64,000 nt of DNA from Limnanthes douglasii subsp. nivea (taxonomy: Eukaryota; Streptophyta; Magnoliopsida; Brassicales; Limnanthaceae), in the NCBI GenBank assembly GCA_036936605.1, contig JAUPFV010000002.1, positions 217,427,046-217,491,045 on the forward strand, in the 5' to 3' direction. Position 1 is the stretch's first letter, and every line of letters begins with the position of its first letter. Under the pieces are notes generated by a model. The model ran no database searches, had not been told where the DNA came from, and was given only the letters and a program-made list of their open reading frames with translations. Shown here piece after piece: positions 1-10,514 of this stretch. Position numbers and translations under genes: made by a program.

Positions 1-7
1 GAGTCAT

Positions 8-20
8 CTTATATATTCAG
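8..20 (+). promoter_or_regulatory. TATA-like core promoter of the cysteine synthase pseudogene (copy A)
   Basis: A TTATATATTC stretch lies just upstream of a probable 5' UTR exon ending CAAG|GTAACA at 77/78. It is the only TATA-like site close to that exon. The same site is at 37746-37758 in copy B. Placement is by sequence pattern only; most of the promoter is outside the window for copy A. Confidence 0.35.
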
Positions 21-506
21 CACAAAAGCAGAAGCTCAGTAAAAAAAATCTCCGGCTTCGACACCAATAATCTCAAGGTAACAGTCTCTGAATCTAACAT
101 TTCTTTTGATTTGATAACTGATACGATCATCGTCCAGTTTTTTTCCTCTGGTCACAAACTGTTCCATTTTGCCCGATTCGACAAAAAAATTAGATCGAAA
201 TGGATGAAAATTTGTAATATTTGTCTCCATGATTGATGATGATTTGTTTTTTTCCGTCTTATAAATGGGTAAATTGCTATGGATTTGGTTATGTAGTGTT
301 GGTTGCATAAAAAATTGAGTGGAAACGAGAAAGAAAACACTAATTTTATGTGTATACTTAAGAGTTAAATTGCTGTTATGATTTGCAGTGATCTACAAGT
401 ATTGCTGCAGAGGGACGAGGAATCGCTAAAGATGTCACCGAAGTAATTTGGTTTATCATTTGGGTTTCTAGTGTTCTTATTTCTCAGTATATAGAGCTGT
501 TTTATT

Positions 507-828
507 CGGACTAATTTTGAAATTATGAGCAGCTAATTGGTAATACCCCACTAGTTTATCTTAATAATGTGGTTGATGGCTGCGTTGGTCGAATTGCTGC
601 TAAACTAGAGATGATGGAACCATGTTCTAGGGTCAAAGACAGGTATTTTAAGAAGTTTAGTGATCAAAACTTATGATTGCAATGATAGTATGATAGTTGT
701 CTTTTGGACTAATTTTATTTACATGATAATTGAGATATTTTTGTTATACAGGATTCAGGATTGGTTACAGTATGATTACTGATGCGGAAGCAAAGGGCCT
801 GATCAAGCCAGGGGAGGTTAGTTACTTG
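507..828 (+). repeat. 322-bp exon 2-3 block, first copy
   Basis: This block runs from CGGACTAATTTT to the ACTTG that precedes the Copia LTR. It reappears at 3159-3480 with very few changes. Here it is followed by the LTR (filled site). In the second copy ACTTG is followed directly by intron sequence (empty site). Confidence 0.93.
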
Positions 829-1221
829 TGTTATAAAATACTATGGAATTATCACTAAATGGCTCAAGCACAGAATATATGCGAATGAAAGATTTAAATG
901 AAACACATGATTTAACGTGGTTCGACAATTGTCTACGTCCACGGGCGCCGCCAGAGAAAAGAGTTTCACTATGATAGAAAAGGTTACAGATTTCAGATTG
1001 TGTTTTGTGTCGCCCTAGTAATCTATTTATAGGGAATTAATAGAATTACTAGACTATGGGCCTAATGGGCTCATACCACAAGACTGGCTCTTTTGAAGTG
1101 ATTGGAAAATATCATTATCACAACACAAAACTGTCCTGCCGGACACAGTACACTGTCAAGGCACTATTCGAACTGCCGGACACAGTACACTGTCAAGGCA
1201 CTATTCGACTCATTCATAACA
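829..1221 (-). repeat. Complete 3' LTR of the Copia element, copy A
   Basis: It is 393 bp and starts and ends with the inverted hexamers TGTTAT/ATAACA. Read on the minus strand it begins with a 37-bp direct tandem repeat (plus-strand units at 1136-1171 and 1173-1208) and has a TATA box CCCTATAAATAG (minus strand of 1023-1034). Its length equals the right LTR of copy B (42911-43303). Confidence 0.93.
1023..1034 (-). promoter_or_regulatory. Copia LTR TATA box, copy A
   Basis: The minus strand reads CCCTATAAATAG, a strong plant TATA box near the middle of the 393-bp LTR, as expected at the U3/R boundary. The identical box is at 43105-43116 in the 5' LTR of copy B, where it would drive the full element. 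Confidence 0.7.
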
Positions 1222-1307
1222 AATCTTCCCCTTGAGGCGAATATCCTTTCTTCACTATCAACAAAGAATCTTCTCTTCTTCTGACTCACCAAATGCCCTT
1301 AAGGCAT

Positions 1308-3147
1308 TCACTCTATACTGCGAACACCGATCCAGTTTAGGCATTCCCTAAACTTTCGAACTGATACTGCCTTGGTCATTATATCTGCTGGATTATCGTG
1401 TGTAGACACTTTCTTCACATCAACAATTCCCTTTGATATTATATCACGAATAAAATGATACCTGACATCTATGTGCTTTGTACGCTCATGGTACATCTGG
1501 TTCCCTGTAAGGTGTATGGCGCTTTGACTGTCACAAAACACTTTTGTAGTAGTCCTATCCAAGCCCAAATCTGCCACCAAACCTTGCAACCATATTGCCT
1601 CTTTAACTGCTTCTGTTACCGCCATGTACTCTGCCTCTGTTGTAGACAAAGCTATAGTAGCTTGCAACTGTGCTTTCCAACTGATCGCACTCCCAGCTAG
1701 AGTAAATACATATCCTGTCAGAGATCTTCTTTTATCCATATCATCTGCAAAATCAGAATAAACAAAACCAACCAATGATCCTGCAACATCATTCAGCGAT
1801 TCACCAATATCGGTTTTGTTAAAAGTTAAGCCAACGTTCACAGTATTCTTCAGATACCGAAGTATCCATTTCACTGCCTGCCAGTGTTCTTTCCCAGGAC
1901 ATCCCATGTACCTGCTAACTACACTAACCGCATGTGAAATATCAGGACGTGTGCATACCATAGCATACATGATACTACCAACTGCACTTGCATATGGAAC
2001 CTTCGACATTTGCTCCAACTCAGCATCGTCCTTGGCCGCTTCTACTGCAGACAACTTGAAATGAGTAGCAAAAGGAATGTTAACTGCTTTAGCATCAAAC
2101 ATGTTGAATCGTTTTAACACTTTCTCAATATAGCTTCGTTGAGACAAGTGTAATGTTCCTAAATTTCTGTTCCTGATAATCTCCATACCAAGAATTTTCT
2201 TTGCTCTACCCAGATCCTTCATCTCAAACTCGGCACTAAGCTGCTTCTTTAACTGCACAATGTGTGACATACTACAAGCAGCAATAAGCATATCATCCAC
2301 ATACAACAACAAGTAAACATAAGAATCATCTGACATCTTTTGATGATACACACAACTATCATATGGACTCCTCGTGAACCCTTTTGACACCATGAATGTA
2401 TCAAAACGTTTGTACCATTGCCTAGGTGACTGTTTCAAACCATACAGTGACTTTTTCAGCAGACAAACTTTGTCCTCCATATTAGGTTCGATAAATCCCT
2501 CTGGTTGTCTCATGTAGATTTGCTCCTCCAATTCACCATGTAGAAACGCAGTCTTCACATCCAACTGCTCAAGCTCTAAATCTTGCAAAACTACTATGGC
2601 TAACAAAACTCGAATCAAACTATGCTTCACCACTGGAGAAAACACTTCATTGAAGTCGATTCCTTCCCTTTGAGTAAAACCCTTAGCAACCAGTCTTGCT
2701 TTGAATCGAGATGCCTCAACCCCTGGATTACCTTCCTTTTTCTTGAACACCCATTTACTGCCTACTATCTTCTGTCATTTAGGCAAATCAACAAGCTTCC
2801 ATGTTTGATTCTTCTGAAGAGATTCAATCTCTTCTCCCATAGCACCAATCCATCGATCTGCCTCTGAACTTGCTATAGCTTCTTTGTAGCTACTAGGTTC
2901 CTGCATCTCAACTTCTTCTGCAACTGACAGAGCATATGCAACTAGATCCACATACCTTTTTGGAAGTCTAATATCTTTTCTTTCTCTGCCCAATGCTATG
3001 CTATAAGGTTGTTATTCTGGTTCAGGCGCATCATCGTAACTATCATCTGATGTTGACGCTTCACCTCCTGATTCTGGATCCACCTCAGAACCACTTGAAT
3101 TATTGGACCTTCTAGGAACTGATTCTACTTCAAGCTCCACCTGTTTA
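1308..3147 (-). pseudogene. Copia RT-RNase H polyprotein fragment, copy A
   Basis: This encodes the C-terminal part of the polyprotein (equivalent to residues about 726-1337 of copy B). Reverse transcriptase motifs [10 protein letters not shown] and YVDD and the Copia RNase H segment ending at the shared stop near 1308 are present. Two nonsense changes relative to copy B break it: GGA to TGA at about 2776 and CAA to TAA at about 3013. The RNase H motif DSDFAGD is altered to YSDFADD, so a key Asp is lost. It has no start region and is not expected to make functional protein. Confidence 0.92.
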
Positions 3148-3158
3148 TCTTGAATTAT

Positions 3159-3480
3159 CGGACTAATTTTGAAATTATGAGCAGCTAATTGGTAATACCC
3201 CACTAGTTTATCTTAATAATGTGGTTGATGGCTGCGTTGGTCGAATTGCTGCTAAACTAGAGATGATGGAACCATGTTCTAGTGTCAAAGACAGGTATTT
3301 TAAGAAGTTTAGTGATCAAAACTTATGATTGCAATGATAGTATGATAGTTGTCTTTTGGACTAATTTTATTTACATGATAATTGAGATATTTTTGTTATA
3401 CAGGATTCAGGATTGGTTACAGTATGATTACTGATGCGGAAGCAAAGGGCCTGATCAAGCCAGGGGAGGTTAGTTACTTG
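3159..3480 (+). repeat. 322-bp exon 2-3 block, second copy, with empty Copia site
   Basis: This is a second copy of 507-828, joined on its left to the broken Copia element at about 3147. Exon 2' is 3185-3294 and exon 3' is 3411-3468, both with intact splice sites and an undamaged Ser-Val-Lys-Asp-Arg. Its right end reads ACTTG then TGATGGG with no LTR, which is the sequence expected before Copia inserted. The left junction has about 11 bases of filler and a short CTGTTTA similarity to the gene sequence just upstream of the block (CTGTTTTA at 497-504). Confidence 0.92.
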
Positions 3481-3767
3481 TGATGGGACTTTATTTGGTG
3501 TCAAGCTTATAAACTAAAATCCAAAATGCTTAATGGCACCAAACAACGTCTGAGTCTGAATGTATTATTCAACCTCGGTGACTATACTTCTGTACCATAC
3601 TTAATTTGGTTTGTCAAGTTATCTAAGTTTTTTCTGATTAAAGATTAGGTGTTTTCTTTTTGGCGACAATCGTAGTTGTCCATTCATTAATTTTATTATT
3701 ATTTGTTTGTGTATGGTTTATGAAGAGCGTTCTCATTGAACCAACCAGCGGAAATACTGGTATTGGG

Positions 3768-3890
3768 TTCCGGTTCCGGTTCTGGTTTGGTCCGAGTTTG
3801 ATTCGGTCCAAGTTCAGTCCGATCTCGTTTTGGTCCGTTTCGATTCCGTCCGATTTCGGTTGTTATCGGTCCGGTTCGGTCCACTTAAAA
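3768..3890 (+). mobile_element. GGTTC-rich, possibly hAT-derived segment, left part, copy A
   Basis: Immediately after the exon 4 fragment the sequence becomes a degenerate run of TTCCGGTT, GGTCCG and TTCGGTCC words. A similar run continues at 7582-7850 beyond the LINE, so the LINE appears inserted within one element. Such runs are common in plant non-autonomous DNA transposons. I cannot find a left terminal inverted repeat. Confidence 0.45.
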
Positions 3891-3979
3891 AAATTAAATC
3901 CAATTAAAATGTGATTTTTAATTTTTTTTATATTGAAATAAATGATATAAAAACTAAAGTTTATAAGTTAATCTTTTGA

Positions 3980-6900
3980 AGTTTGGCTTTAAGAAATGAA
4001 GATTCTTATTGGAGGCAGAAGTGTTTTAATAAATGGCTGCATAAGGGTGATGGTAACTCAAAGCTCTTCTATAGTTATGTTGCTAAGAGGAGAAAGAGGA
4101 ATGAAATTAAAAGTGTTAAGGATGGAGATACCTGGCTGCTGGATAGGAATGCTATTGGAAAGTCTGCAGCGGATTATTTCAAAAATATTCTGACCTCAGA
4201 TGCCTACAGAAACAAAAATGATGAGAATATGTTATTAAATAACAAGATCATTGATTGTATCCCATCTATTGTTACTGATAGTGATAATACTAAGCTTCTT
4301 GGCAGAATCACTGCAGAAGAAATATGGAGTATAATCAGCAACATGACGAGTTATAGTGCTCCTGGTATAGATGGATTCAATCTCTATTTTTTAAGCATTG
4401 CTGGTTGATTATCAAAAGGGATTTACGCTGTGCTTATAATGCTTTTATTGAGGATGGTCCTTTTCCTACTAGCCTTTTTTCCACTGGTATCTGCTTAGTT
4501 CCCAAGACTATTAATCCTATCTGGTGGAATAATTATAGACCAATTGGTCTATGTACTCTTATCAATAGAATCTTTTCTACTCTTATCAACCATAGGTTGG
4601 CTGATATCTTGCCTAAGATTGTGTCTAATGCTCAAACAGCTTTTGTTAAGGGCATGCTTATCCATGACAATATTTTGTTGGCTAAAGAGTTGTTATATGA
4701 TATTAACAAAAAGCCTAAGAGTGGTAATATGGTGATTCAGTTAGATATGTCGAAAGCGTTCGACAGGATATCTCATTCATTTATTTTCAGAATTCTAAAT
4801 GCTTTTGGTTTCAACAATAAGTTTGTAAACATTATCAAGAAAATGATCTCTGATGTGCATGTTTCTATGCTTGTTAATGGTGATACCTTTGATTACTTTA
4901 AAATGAAGAGAGGGTTAAGGCAATGGGATCCTATCTCCCCTAGCCTTTTTATTATTGGTTAAGAATTGCTTAGTATGGGTCTTAATAATCTGTTTATTAA
5001 TCATCCTAAAATGCGTTATGCCTCGAGATCTAAGTTTATAATCCCTTATATCATGTTTGCTGATGACATTCTGCTTTTCACTAATAGCATTTCTAATTCT
5101 ATTAATACTCTAAGCAGTTTTCTAGATTTGTATCAACAGGTTTCAGGTCAGGCCATCAACAAGAGCAAAACAAAGTTGGTTGTTTCTTCTAAGTCCAGTT
5201 CCTCAAAGGTTCACAGTCTTAAGGTGCAAACTGGGTTTGATGTGGATTTCCTTCCTATCACTCATTTAGGCATCACTGTCTCTAATAACAACAAGGCTAA
5301 AGTCTACAACTCTATACTTAACAAGATTGATGACAGAATTTCAGATTGGGATAGTAAAGTTCTCTCTTATGGTGCAAGGTTATCTTTAATTTCTAATTTT
5401 CTCCTCCCTATTACTTATTACTGGTTACAATGCTGTGTTATCCCTAGATCTATCATTAATAAGATTGAATATACTTTTAATATATTTCTTTGGAGAACTA
5501 AATATAATCAAAAAAGTATTCATTGGTCTACATGGTCATAAATTTGTAAGCCTTTTAGTGAGGGAGGCCTTAATGTTAGAAGTTTATTGGATATTCAGAA
5601 TTGTTTTTCCCAGAAGCTTTGGTTTAAGTTTAGAAGTAATTCTTGTCTTTGGTCTAATGTAATGAATGATATTTACTGCAATCATAATCATCCTTTATAT
5701 ATTAACAACAAAAAGGGTTCATTAGTTTGGAACAGGCTTTGCAATATTCGTAATCAAGCTGAAAGCAATGTTACCTGGATCCTTGGAAGAGGAAATATTT
5801 ATTTTTGGAAGGATGCTTGGCATGATCTACCTGCAATTGCCACTGAAAGCAACGTCAACTGGTATCTAGATGTAAAAGTTAACTTCTTTTGGCAAAATAA
5901 TTCCAGTAATTTGGATGGTTTGCAGGGTAGTATTGATAACAATAGGATGCAGTTGATTAAAAACCTTCGTATAACTGATAATGAGGACAGAATTTGCTGG
6001 AGGCTTTCGAAAGATGGAGGGTTCAAATTCAAACAGACTTGGGACAATATTAGAACTAAGCATAACATCTCAAACCTTTACAGCAAGATTTGGAACTTGA
6101 AAATCCCCAGGAAGTTTTCTTTTATAACCTGGAAGCTCTTACATAATTTTATTTCTATTGATTCTATTATGATGAGGAGATACATTAGTATGGCCTCTAA
6201 GTGTATGTTCTGTGAGAATTGTGAGAGTAAAAATCATTTGTTTTTCAATTGCTCCTTTGCGTGGCAGATTTGGAATTTGTTTTCAAACATCTTTAACATC
6301 AAAATCTAAAGATTCATGACCATTTCTCATGTTTTAAGATGCTGGTTTTGGTTTTCAAAAGCTGATTTTCATGTTACTCATTTGGTTCCTCAGGTTATTT
6401 GTTGGGTTGTTTGGAAGCTAGAAACTCTATTAAGCATAAAGGGATTCAATTCAATGTTAACAAAGCTATTGATATCATTATTAGTGTTATTAAAGGTGGT
6501 GATATTTCTGGTAATCTAAATCACAAGCATTGGCTAAAGGCTTATAATGCAGGGGTTTTGCTTAGCTGTAGTTCGATTGAAACAAAGAGCAAGCCGGTTT
6601 ACCTGAGATGGGATCATCCTGTGCAGCCCAGATTGAAGATGAATGTTAATGGCTCTTGTGCCTTGAATGGAGAAGCTGCTACTGGGGTTCTCGTTAGAAA
6701 CAGCGACGGTGGTATCATTCAAGCTTATGGTTACCTGTTGGGTAAAACCACTCCTCTTCAGGCTGAAATCATGGCATTGCTTCTCGGCCTGATTGAATGC
6801 TACAAGAACAATTGGACTCAAGTTGACATTGAGTCTGATTCTTTGATCCTAATTAAGCAGCTCTTAAGCAAGTCATCTAGCGATTTTGAAGATCATCACA

Positions 6901-7500
6901 TAAGTTAATGTCGAAAGCTTATTCATCGGGATATGAAATTAAAGCATATCTCTAGGGTCCAAAACCAAGCTGCTGATTGGCTTGCTAAATGGACCCTAAA
7001 GTGTAAGCTTAAGCTAAATTTTCAACTCCAAAATGCTCCCCCTAAGCTTCTTGCTATTACTTTTTTAGAAAGTCTTGGATTAGGTTATTTAGGACTTGGA
7101 TGCTGCTAGTCTCTTTGTTTTGTAGGGAAGCATGGATTCAGGAGTTGCTGATTATTGTTCTAAGAAGGCATGGAGTTGGCTGCTGTGTAGATTGGTCCTT
7201 GGATTCAGGAGATGTTGTTGATTGTTGTTCTAAGAAGGCGTGGATTTGTTTGTTGATAGCTGCTGCGTTGATTGGAGTATGGAGCTACTCTTCCTGGATT
7301 GGTGTCTTTCGTGTGAAGGAGTTAATTCCTTCCTTGTATTTTTTCAGATTAAATTTGGAGGGAACTTTCGAAATTTGGGTGGCAACTTTTGCCTCCAAAT
7401 TTTCCTTTCCTTTAAAACTTTGGGCTTTTGTTGATAGTCCCTAATTTTCTGTATACTTTTCATTTCGTTAATAATATTTGGTCTTTTGATTAAAAAAAAA
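3980..7500 (+). mobile_element. 5'-truncated L1-type LINE, copy A
   Basis: The element is flanked by perfect 15-bp target repeats AAGTTAATCTTTTGA at 3965-3979 and 7501-7515, and ends in a short A-run after TTTTGATT. ORF1 and the endonuclease are missing, as usual for an incomplete reverse-transcription event; it begins in the linker before the RT domain. The 3' UTR contains a direct repeat of about 67-bp period (GGATTCAGGAG at about 7134 and 7201). It sits inside the GGTTC-rich segment. Confidence 0.93.
3983..7080 (+). pseudogene. LINE reverse transcriptase-RNase H, broken, copy A
   Basis: Pieces in order: linker (3983-4408), RT fingers/palm with YRPIGLC and LDMSKAFDR (4405-4962), RT catalytic FADD (4966-5541), C-terminal zinc region with CMFCENC (5587-6309), and RNase H with NVNGSC and ESDSL (6399-6908, with remnants to about 7010). 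Breaks are a frameshift near 4405, stops at 4963 and 5542, a C-to-T stop at 6307 and a one-base loss near 6417. In the RLRQGDP-like motif Gly is Trp (GLRQWDP). Non-LTR elements of this kind reverse-transcribe their own RNA at the target. This copy cannot encode the enzyme. Confidence 0.92.
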
Positions 7501-7581
7501 AAGTTAATCTTTTGATTTTGTTAAAAAAATTAACTATTAATTTTATTAATTTTGGTACTATAATTTATAAAAGAAAAAAAA

Positions 7582-7850
7582 TCGGTTTAACGGTTTTATT
7601 GGTCCGATTTCGTTCTATCGGTTCGATTCCGTATCGGTTTACCGGTTTTATCGGTTCGATTCCATATCGATCCTATCAGTTTTATCGGTTCGGTTCCTAA
7701 TCGATTTTTTGTTTCGATTCCTTATCGGTTTTCGGTTTTTATAAGGGAACCGTGAACCGAAACGATCTGATTCTCAATCCGATCTGATTCTCGATCTGAT
7801 CCTTATCGATTAGGTTACGGCCTGGTTACGGAGAACCGTTGACAGCCCTA
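7582..7850 (+). mobile_element. GGTTC-rich, possibly hAT-derived segment, right part, copy A
   Basis: Repeated TCGGTT, TTCGATTCC and TTATCGG words end in CCGTTGACAGCCCTA. Its reverse complement, TAGGGCTGTCAACGG, resembles the terminal sequence of many plant hAT elements. No matching left terminus or 8-bp target repeat is visible, so the class is only suggested. Confidence 0.45.
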
Positions 7851-7992
7851 TACTTAATCAGCTATATTGACTTATTAAAATGCTTTACCGATTGCATAAA
7901 ACGGGTTGCTTTTACCGATGCATGTATTAGAGACGTATGAAATTAAAAATTATATGTAACTTTATAAAGAAATAAAGGATATATCGGTAAAA

Positions 7993-8028
7993 TAGTGATT
8001 CACTGTTCATAAGCACGGTGAATCACTA
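7993..8028. other. Short inverted repeat (hairpin), copy A
   Basis: TAGTGATTCACTGT and ACGGTGAATCACTA form a 14-bp stem (one mismatch) around an 8-base loop. The copy B version (47859-47894) is a perfect stem. Function unknown. Confidence 0.7.
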
Positions 8029-9364
8029 CTTTAATTTATATAATATATAATGTTCAGATATCTAATATTTAATTTGTATCGATTAAAATTTAATTACACG
8101 AAAATAAATAAATAAAAAGCTCTGAATTGACCTAACTTTTTAAGTATATTAATTGAAATATTCTGAAATATATTATTATTTAATAAGAATTATCAATATT
8201 TTAAAATAAAATTTATTGTTATTTTTAAATAATAAAATAAAATAATATTCTCCCGATTTCCCTCTTGTCGTATTATAACAATTTTAAAATATTAATGTCC
8301 AGTTTTATTTTTAAATTATTATTAATCTTTTTTAACTATTTCAGTTTATTATATAAACCATTCTCATAACGTTATTACCAAAAAAACCAAATAAGTTTTT
8401 AAATTTATGTTAAATTTGTTTGAAAAAATGATTAAACTTAAAACCAATTTGTTTAGAAACGGATTAGATTTATGTTTTGGATGTAATTTTTTAAAAAAAG
8501 AGGTTGATTTCGATTTTTTATAGTTTGTGTCTTTGTTGTTGTCTGAATATCAGATGTTAAATATACAATTAAGGTAACGTGTTAAAATCAATGCTCCGAT
8601 CAACATACCATCTTACATTTTAGATGGCGTGGTATTATGTTTTGTTAATTCACCTCGTGAATTCTCATAGTGATTTAACATTTAAACTAGTTGTTTTTTA
8701 TTTGTTTTCATTTTCTTTCTTATTTTTGATTATTATACATATCTCTACTATTTTAGTCATATTATCCTAACAGGTTATCGTAGTCAAATTTCAAATATTA
8801 AATTTCGAATGTTAAAATATGGTTCCTATATATTTTCTTTTTTTAAGTTTAAAAATTTAACATGTTAGATAATACATACTCGATCGCTTGAAGCAATTAA
8901 ATTTAGATCGATTTAGCCTGAGAAACTTGAGTAGTTTGAGCTTAAAACTATAATATTTTCATTAAGCAATTTCTTCTGAGATTGGGATATTTGGCCCAAT
9001 TCACCTATATGGAAGTGAAATGTAATGATACTAAAAAGGAAACAAAACAAAATTTGGCGGCAACTAATTGTAAAATTAGGTGGATGCAAAGTACCGTGAT
9101 TCGTGGTTCAAATGTGCAATATTTTCTCTAGCTTTGTTAGGTAATTGGTATAAAGAGCTAGGATAATAATAAGGTATTTACACAACAAGACACTATATTA
9201 GTTGTGCTATTAAACGAACATAAACTTGGTTTGGTTGAAAGTATGCTCACACATGTGAAGTTCTTATATTGAAAGTAAGCTTCAAAATTGTATGTATTAA
9301 AAGTATGCTTGACGGAAAAAAGTGTTCAATGGATTATTTAATGAATATTGAGTTGGTCTAAAAG

Positions 9365-9366
<2 letters not shown>
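8029..9366. other. AT-rich spacer, copy A
   Basis: I see no coding region with recognisable similarity, no RNA gene and no clear transposon end here. A 28-bp stretch between AGTAAGCTT and AGTATGCTT (about 9280-9308) is absent from copy B, consistent with deletion between short direct repeats. Confidence 0.6.

Positions 9367-9423
<57 letters not shown>
9367..9423. repeat. (AT)n microsatellite, copy A
   Basis: A pure AT dinucleotide run of 57 bp. The homologous run in copy B is 75 bp. Confidence 0.98.
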
Positions 9424-9427
<4 letters not shown>

Positions 9428-9503
9428 TGATTAATGGAACAAGAATACTAGATAATCAATTTGGACTTTAAGGTTTATAGCTAAATTTTTTAATGTTGTT
9501 GTT

Positions 9504-10514
9504 TCAAATATTAATGTGAGTGGTATAATTTCAATGTTGTTATGTATTAATCAATTTTTATTGTTTTAAATATGTCTTGTTAAATTTTAATTTGGTTGTT
9601 TTGATCAAAAGTATCTTTTGTATCAGGGAAGTATACGTATTCATAGAGACTTTACGTCGTACAAAAAAAATGTTGCATTTATTAGGAATATGATGGATCT
9701 AATAATTATAGGTAGGTCAACTCCTAAGACAATGTTATTTAATAAAATTGACATAGTAGTAGTTGATACTCAAATGGAAAAGCCTTGTAAATTTATCCAT
9801 GTTTCTACCAACGGTCTCACCGCCATGACAAGCAGCTAGGATATATATCCTCAACCGCCTGATAAAAGTTGATGCATATATCACACCGAGCGTAATAGGT
9901 GCATCCACTAGTCGCAGCAGTATAGCTTTGAATTCAGACACATCCATGTTGCAAGAAGACGAAGAAGATTATGAGATACATGAATTTATGATATTCAACC
10001 GGACCAGCCTATTCTCGGGTTACCATGAGAGGATATAATAGACGTACGTAAATTGGCATGATGGTTTAAACACCACTCTCACGAACCTCAGATCTTGCAA
10101 GTCAGAATATTGGCCAATGGAAAGATGTGAGAGGCAGAGGCATTTACCGAATAATTTTTTTCTCTTTTCTTTTATCTAAAACTTCAAGGGGTATTTCAAT
10201 ATAACCTATTCTTTTCCACACTTGATATAACTCGTTTATTTTACAATACGAAAGCTCAACTCATTTTTTTGTTATGGTAAAGCTCATATACAACGTCTGC
10301 TTTTATAAATGTTTATACCTCAACCTATTTTCTGGCCAACAGTATGGTATAAGCTAGATCGATAGCTTGTTCGATACATAAATTGATAAATAGATTGAGC
10401 AAGGGGAAACTTACACAGAAGAAAGACCACTAAAAAAACCACCACATGGTTAGCTTGATCTAGGTCACTCTAGTCAACACTCTTGAAGTCTAAATTAAGA
10501 TTACTCAAGCTCTT
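9504..10514. other. About 1.0-kb segment present only in copy A
   Basis: Copy B passes directly from TGTTGTTGTT to CCAAAGGGAGC (49405), skipping this stretch. The breakpoints share a short TT(C/T)CAAA similarity, so a deletion in B is the simplest explanation. I find no terminal repeats or target duplication that would mark an insertion in A. Short frames at 9618-9839 (plus) and 9735-9947 (minus) have no recognisable domain. Confidence 0.85.

Larger units (their letters stand above)
829..3147 (-). mobile_element. Truncated Tnt1-like Copia element, copy A (3' half plus 3' LTR)
   Basis: On the minus strand this holds the linker, reverse transcriptase and RNase H part of the Copia polyprotein, a polypurine tract (minus strand of 1222-1240, containing AAGGGGAAG) and a complete 393-bp 3' LTR (829-1221). 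The LTR is bounded by TGTTAT and ATAACA, and the left 5-bp target repeat ACTTG is at 824-828. The element breaks off at about 3147, at the equivalent of polyprotein residue 726, so gag, protease, integrase, primer site and 5' LTR are missing. Confidence 0.92.
1..3767 (+). pseudogene. Cytosolic cysteine synthase (O-acetylserine(thiol)lyase) 5' fragment, copy A
   Basis: O-acetylserine(thiol)lyase makes cysteine from O-acetylserine and sulfide with PLP. The visible pieces are a 5' UTR exon (to 77), an intron (78-388), coding exon 1 (401-442), exon 2 (533-642), exon 3 (759-816) and a fragment of exon 4 (3726-3767). Splice sites are GT-AG and the phases agree; exons 2 and 3 join through a split Arg codon. 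Exon 2 encodes [16 protein letters not shown] and the PLP-lysine motif region VKDR. Exon 3 encodes IGYSMITDAEAKGLIKPGE. Exon 4 encodes the PTSGNTG substrate loop and then stops. In this copy the start codon is ATT (401-403), where copy B has ATG, and Ser before the Lys motif is Arg. A Copia fragment and a second copy of exons 2-3 (3185-3294, 3411-3468) lie inside intron 3. All later exons are missing, so it cannot make an enzyme. Confidence 0.88.

Noticed and set aside
36..340. Minus-strand frames in the 5' UTR intron of the cysteine synthase fragment
   Set aside because: They lie opposite the 5' UTR exon and intron, with no domain; the repeat at 37774-38078 is due to the duplication.
1455..2867. 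Plus-strand frames over the Copia pol (and the same at 38988-41310)
   Set aside because: They are antisense shadows of the polyprotein.
7100..7444. 114-codon frame after the LINE RNase H (and 46931-47266)
   Set aside because: It lies in the LINE 3' UTR over an internal 67-bp direct repeat, with no domain.
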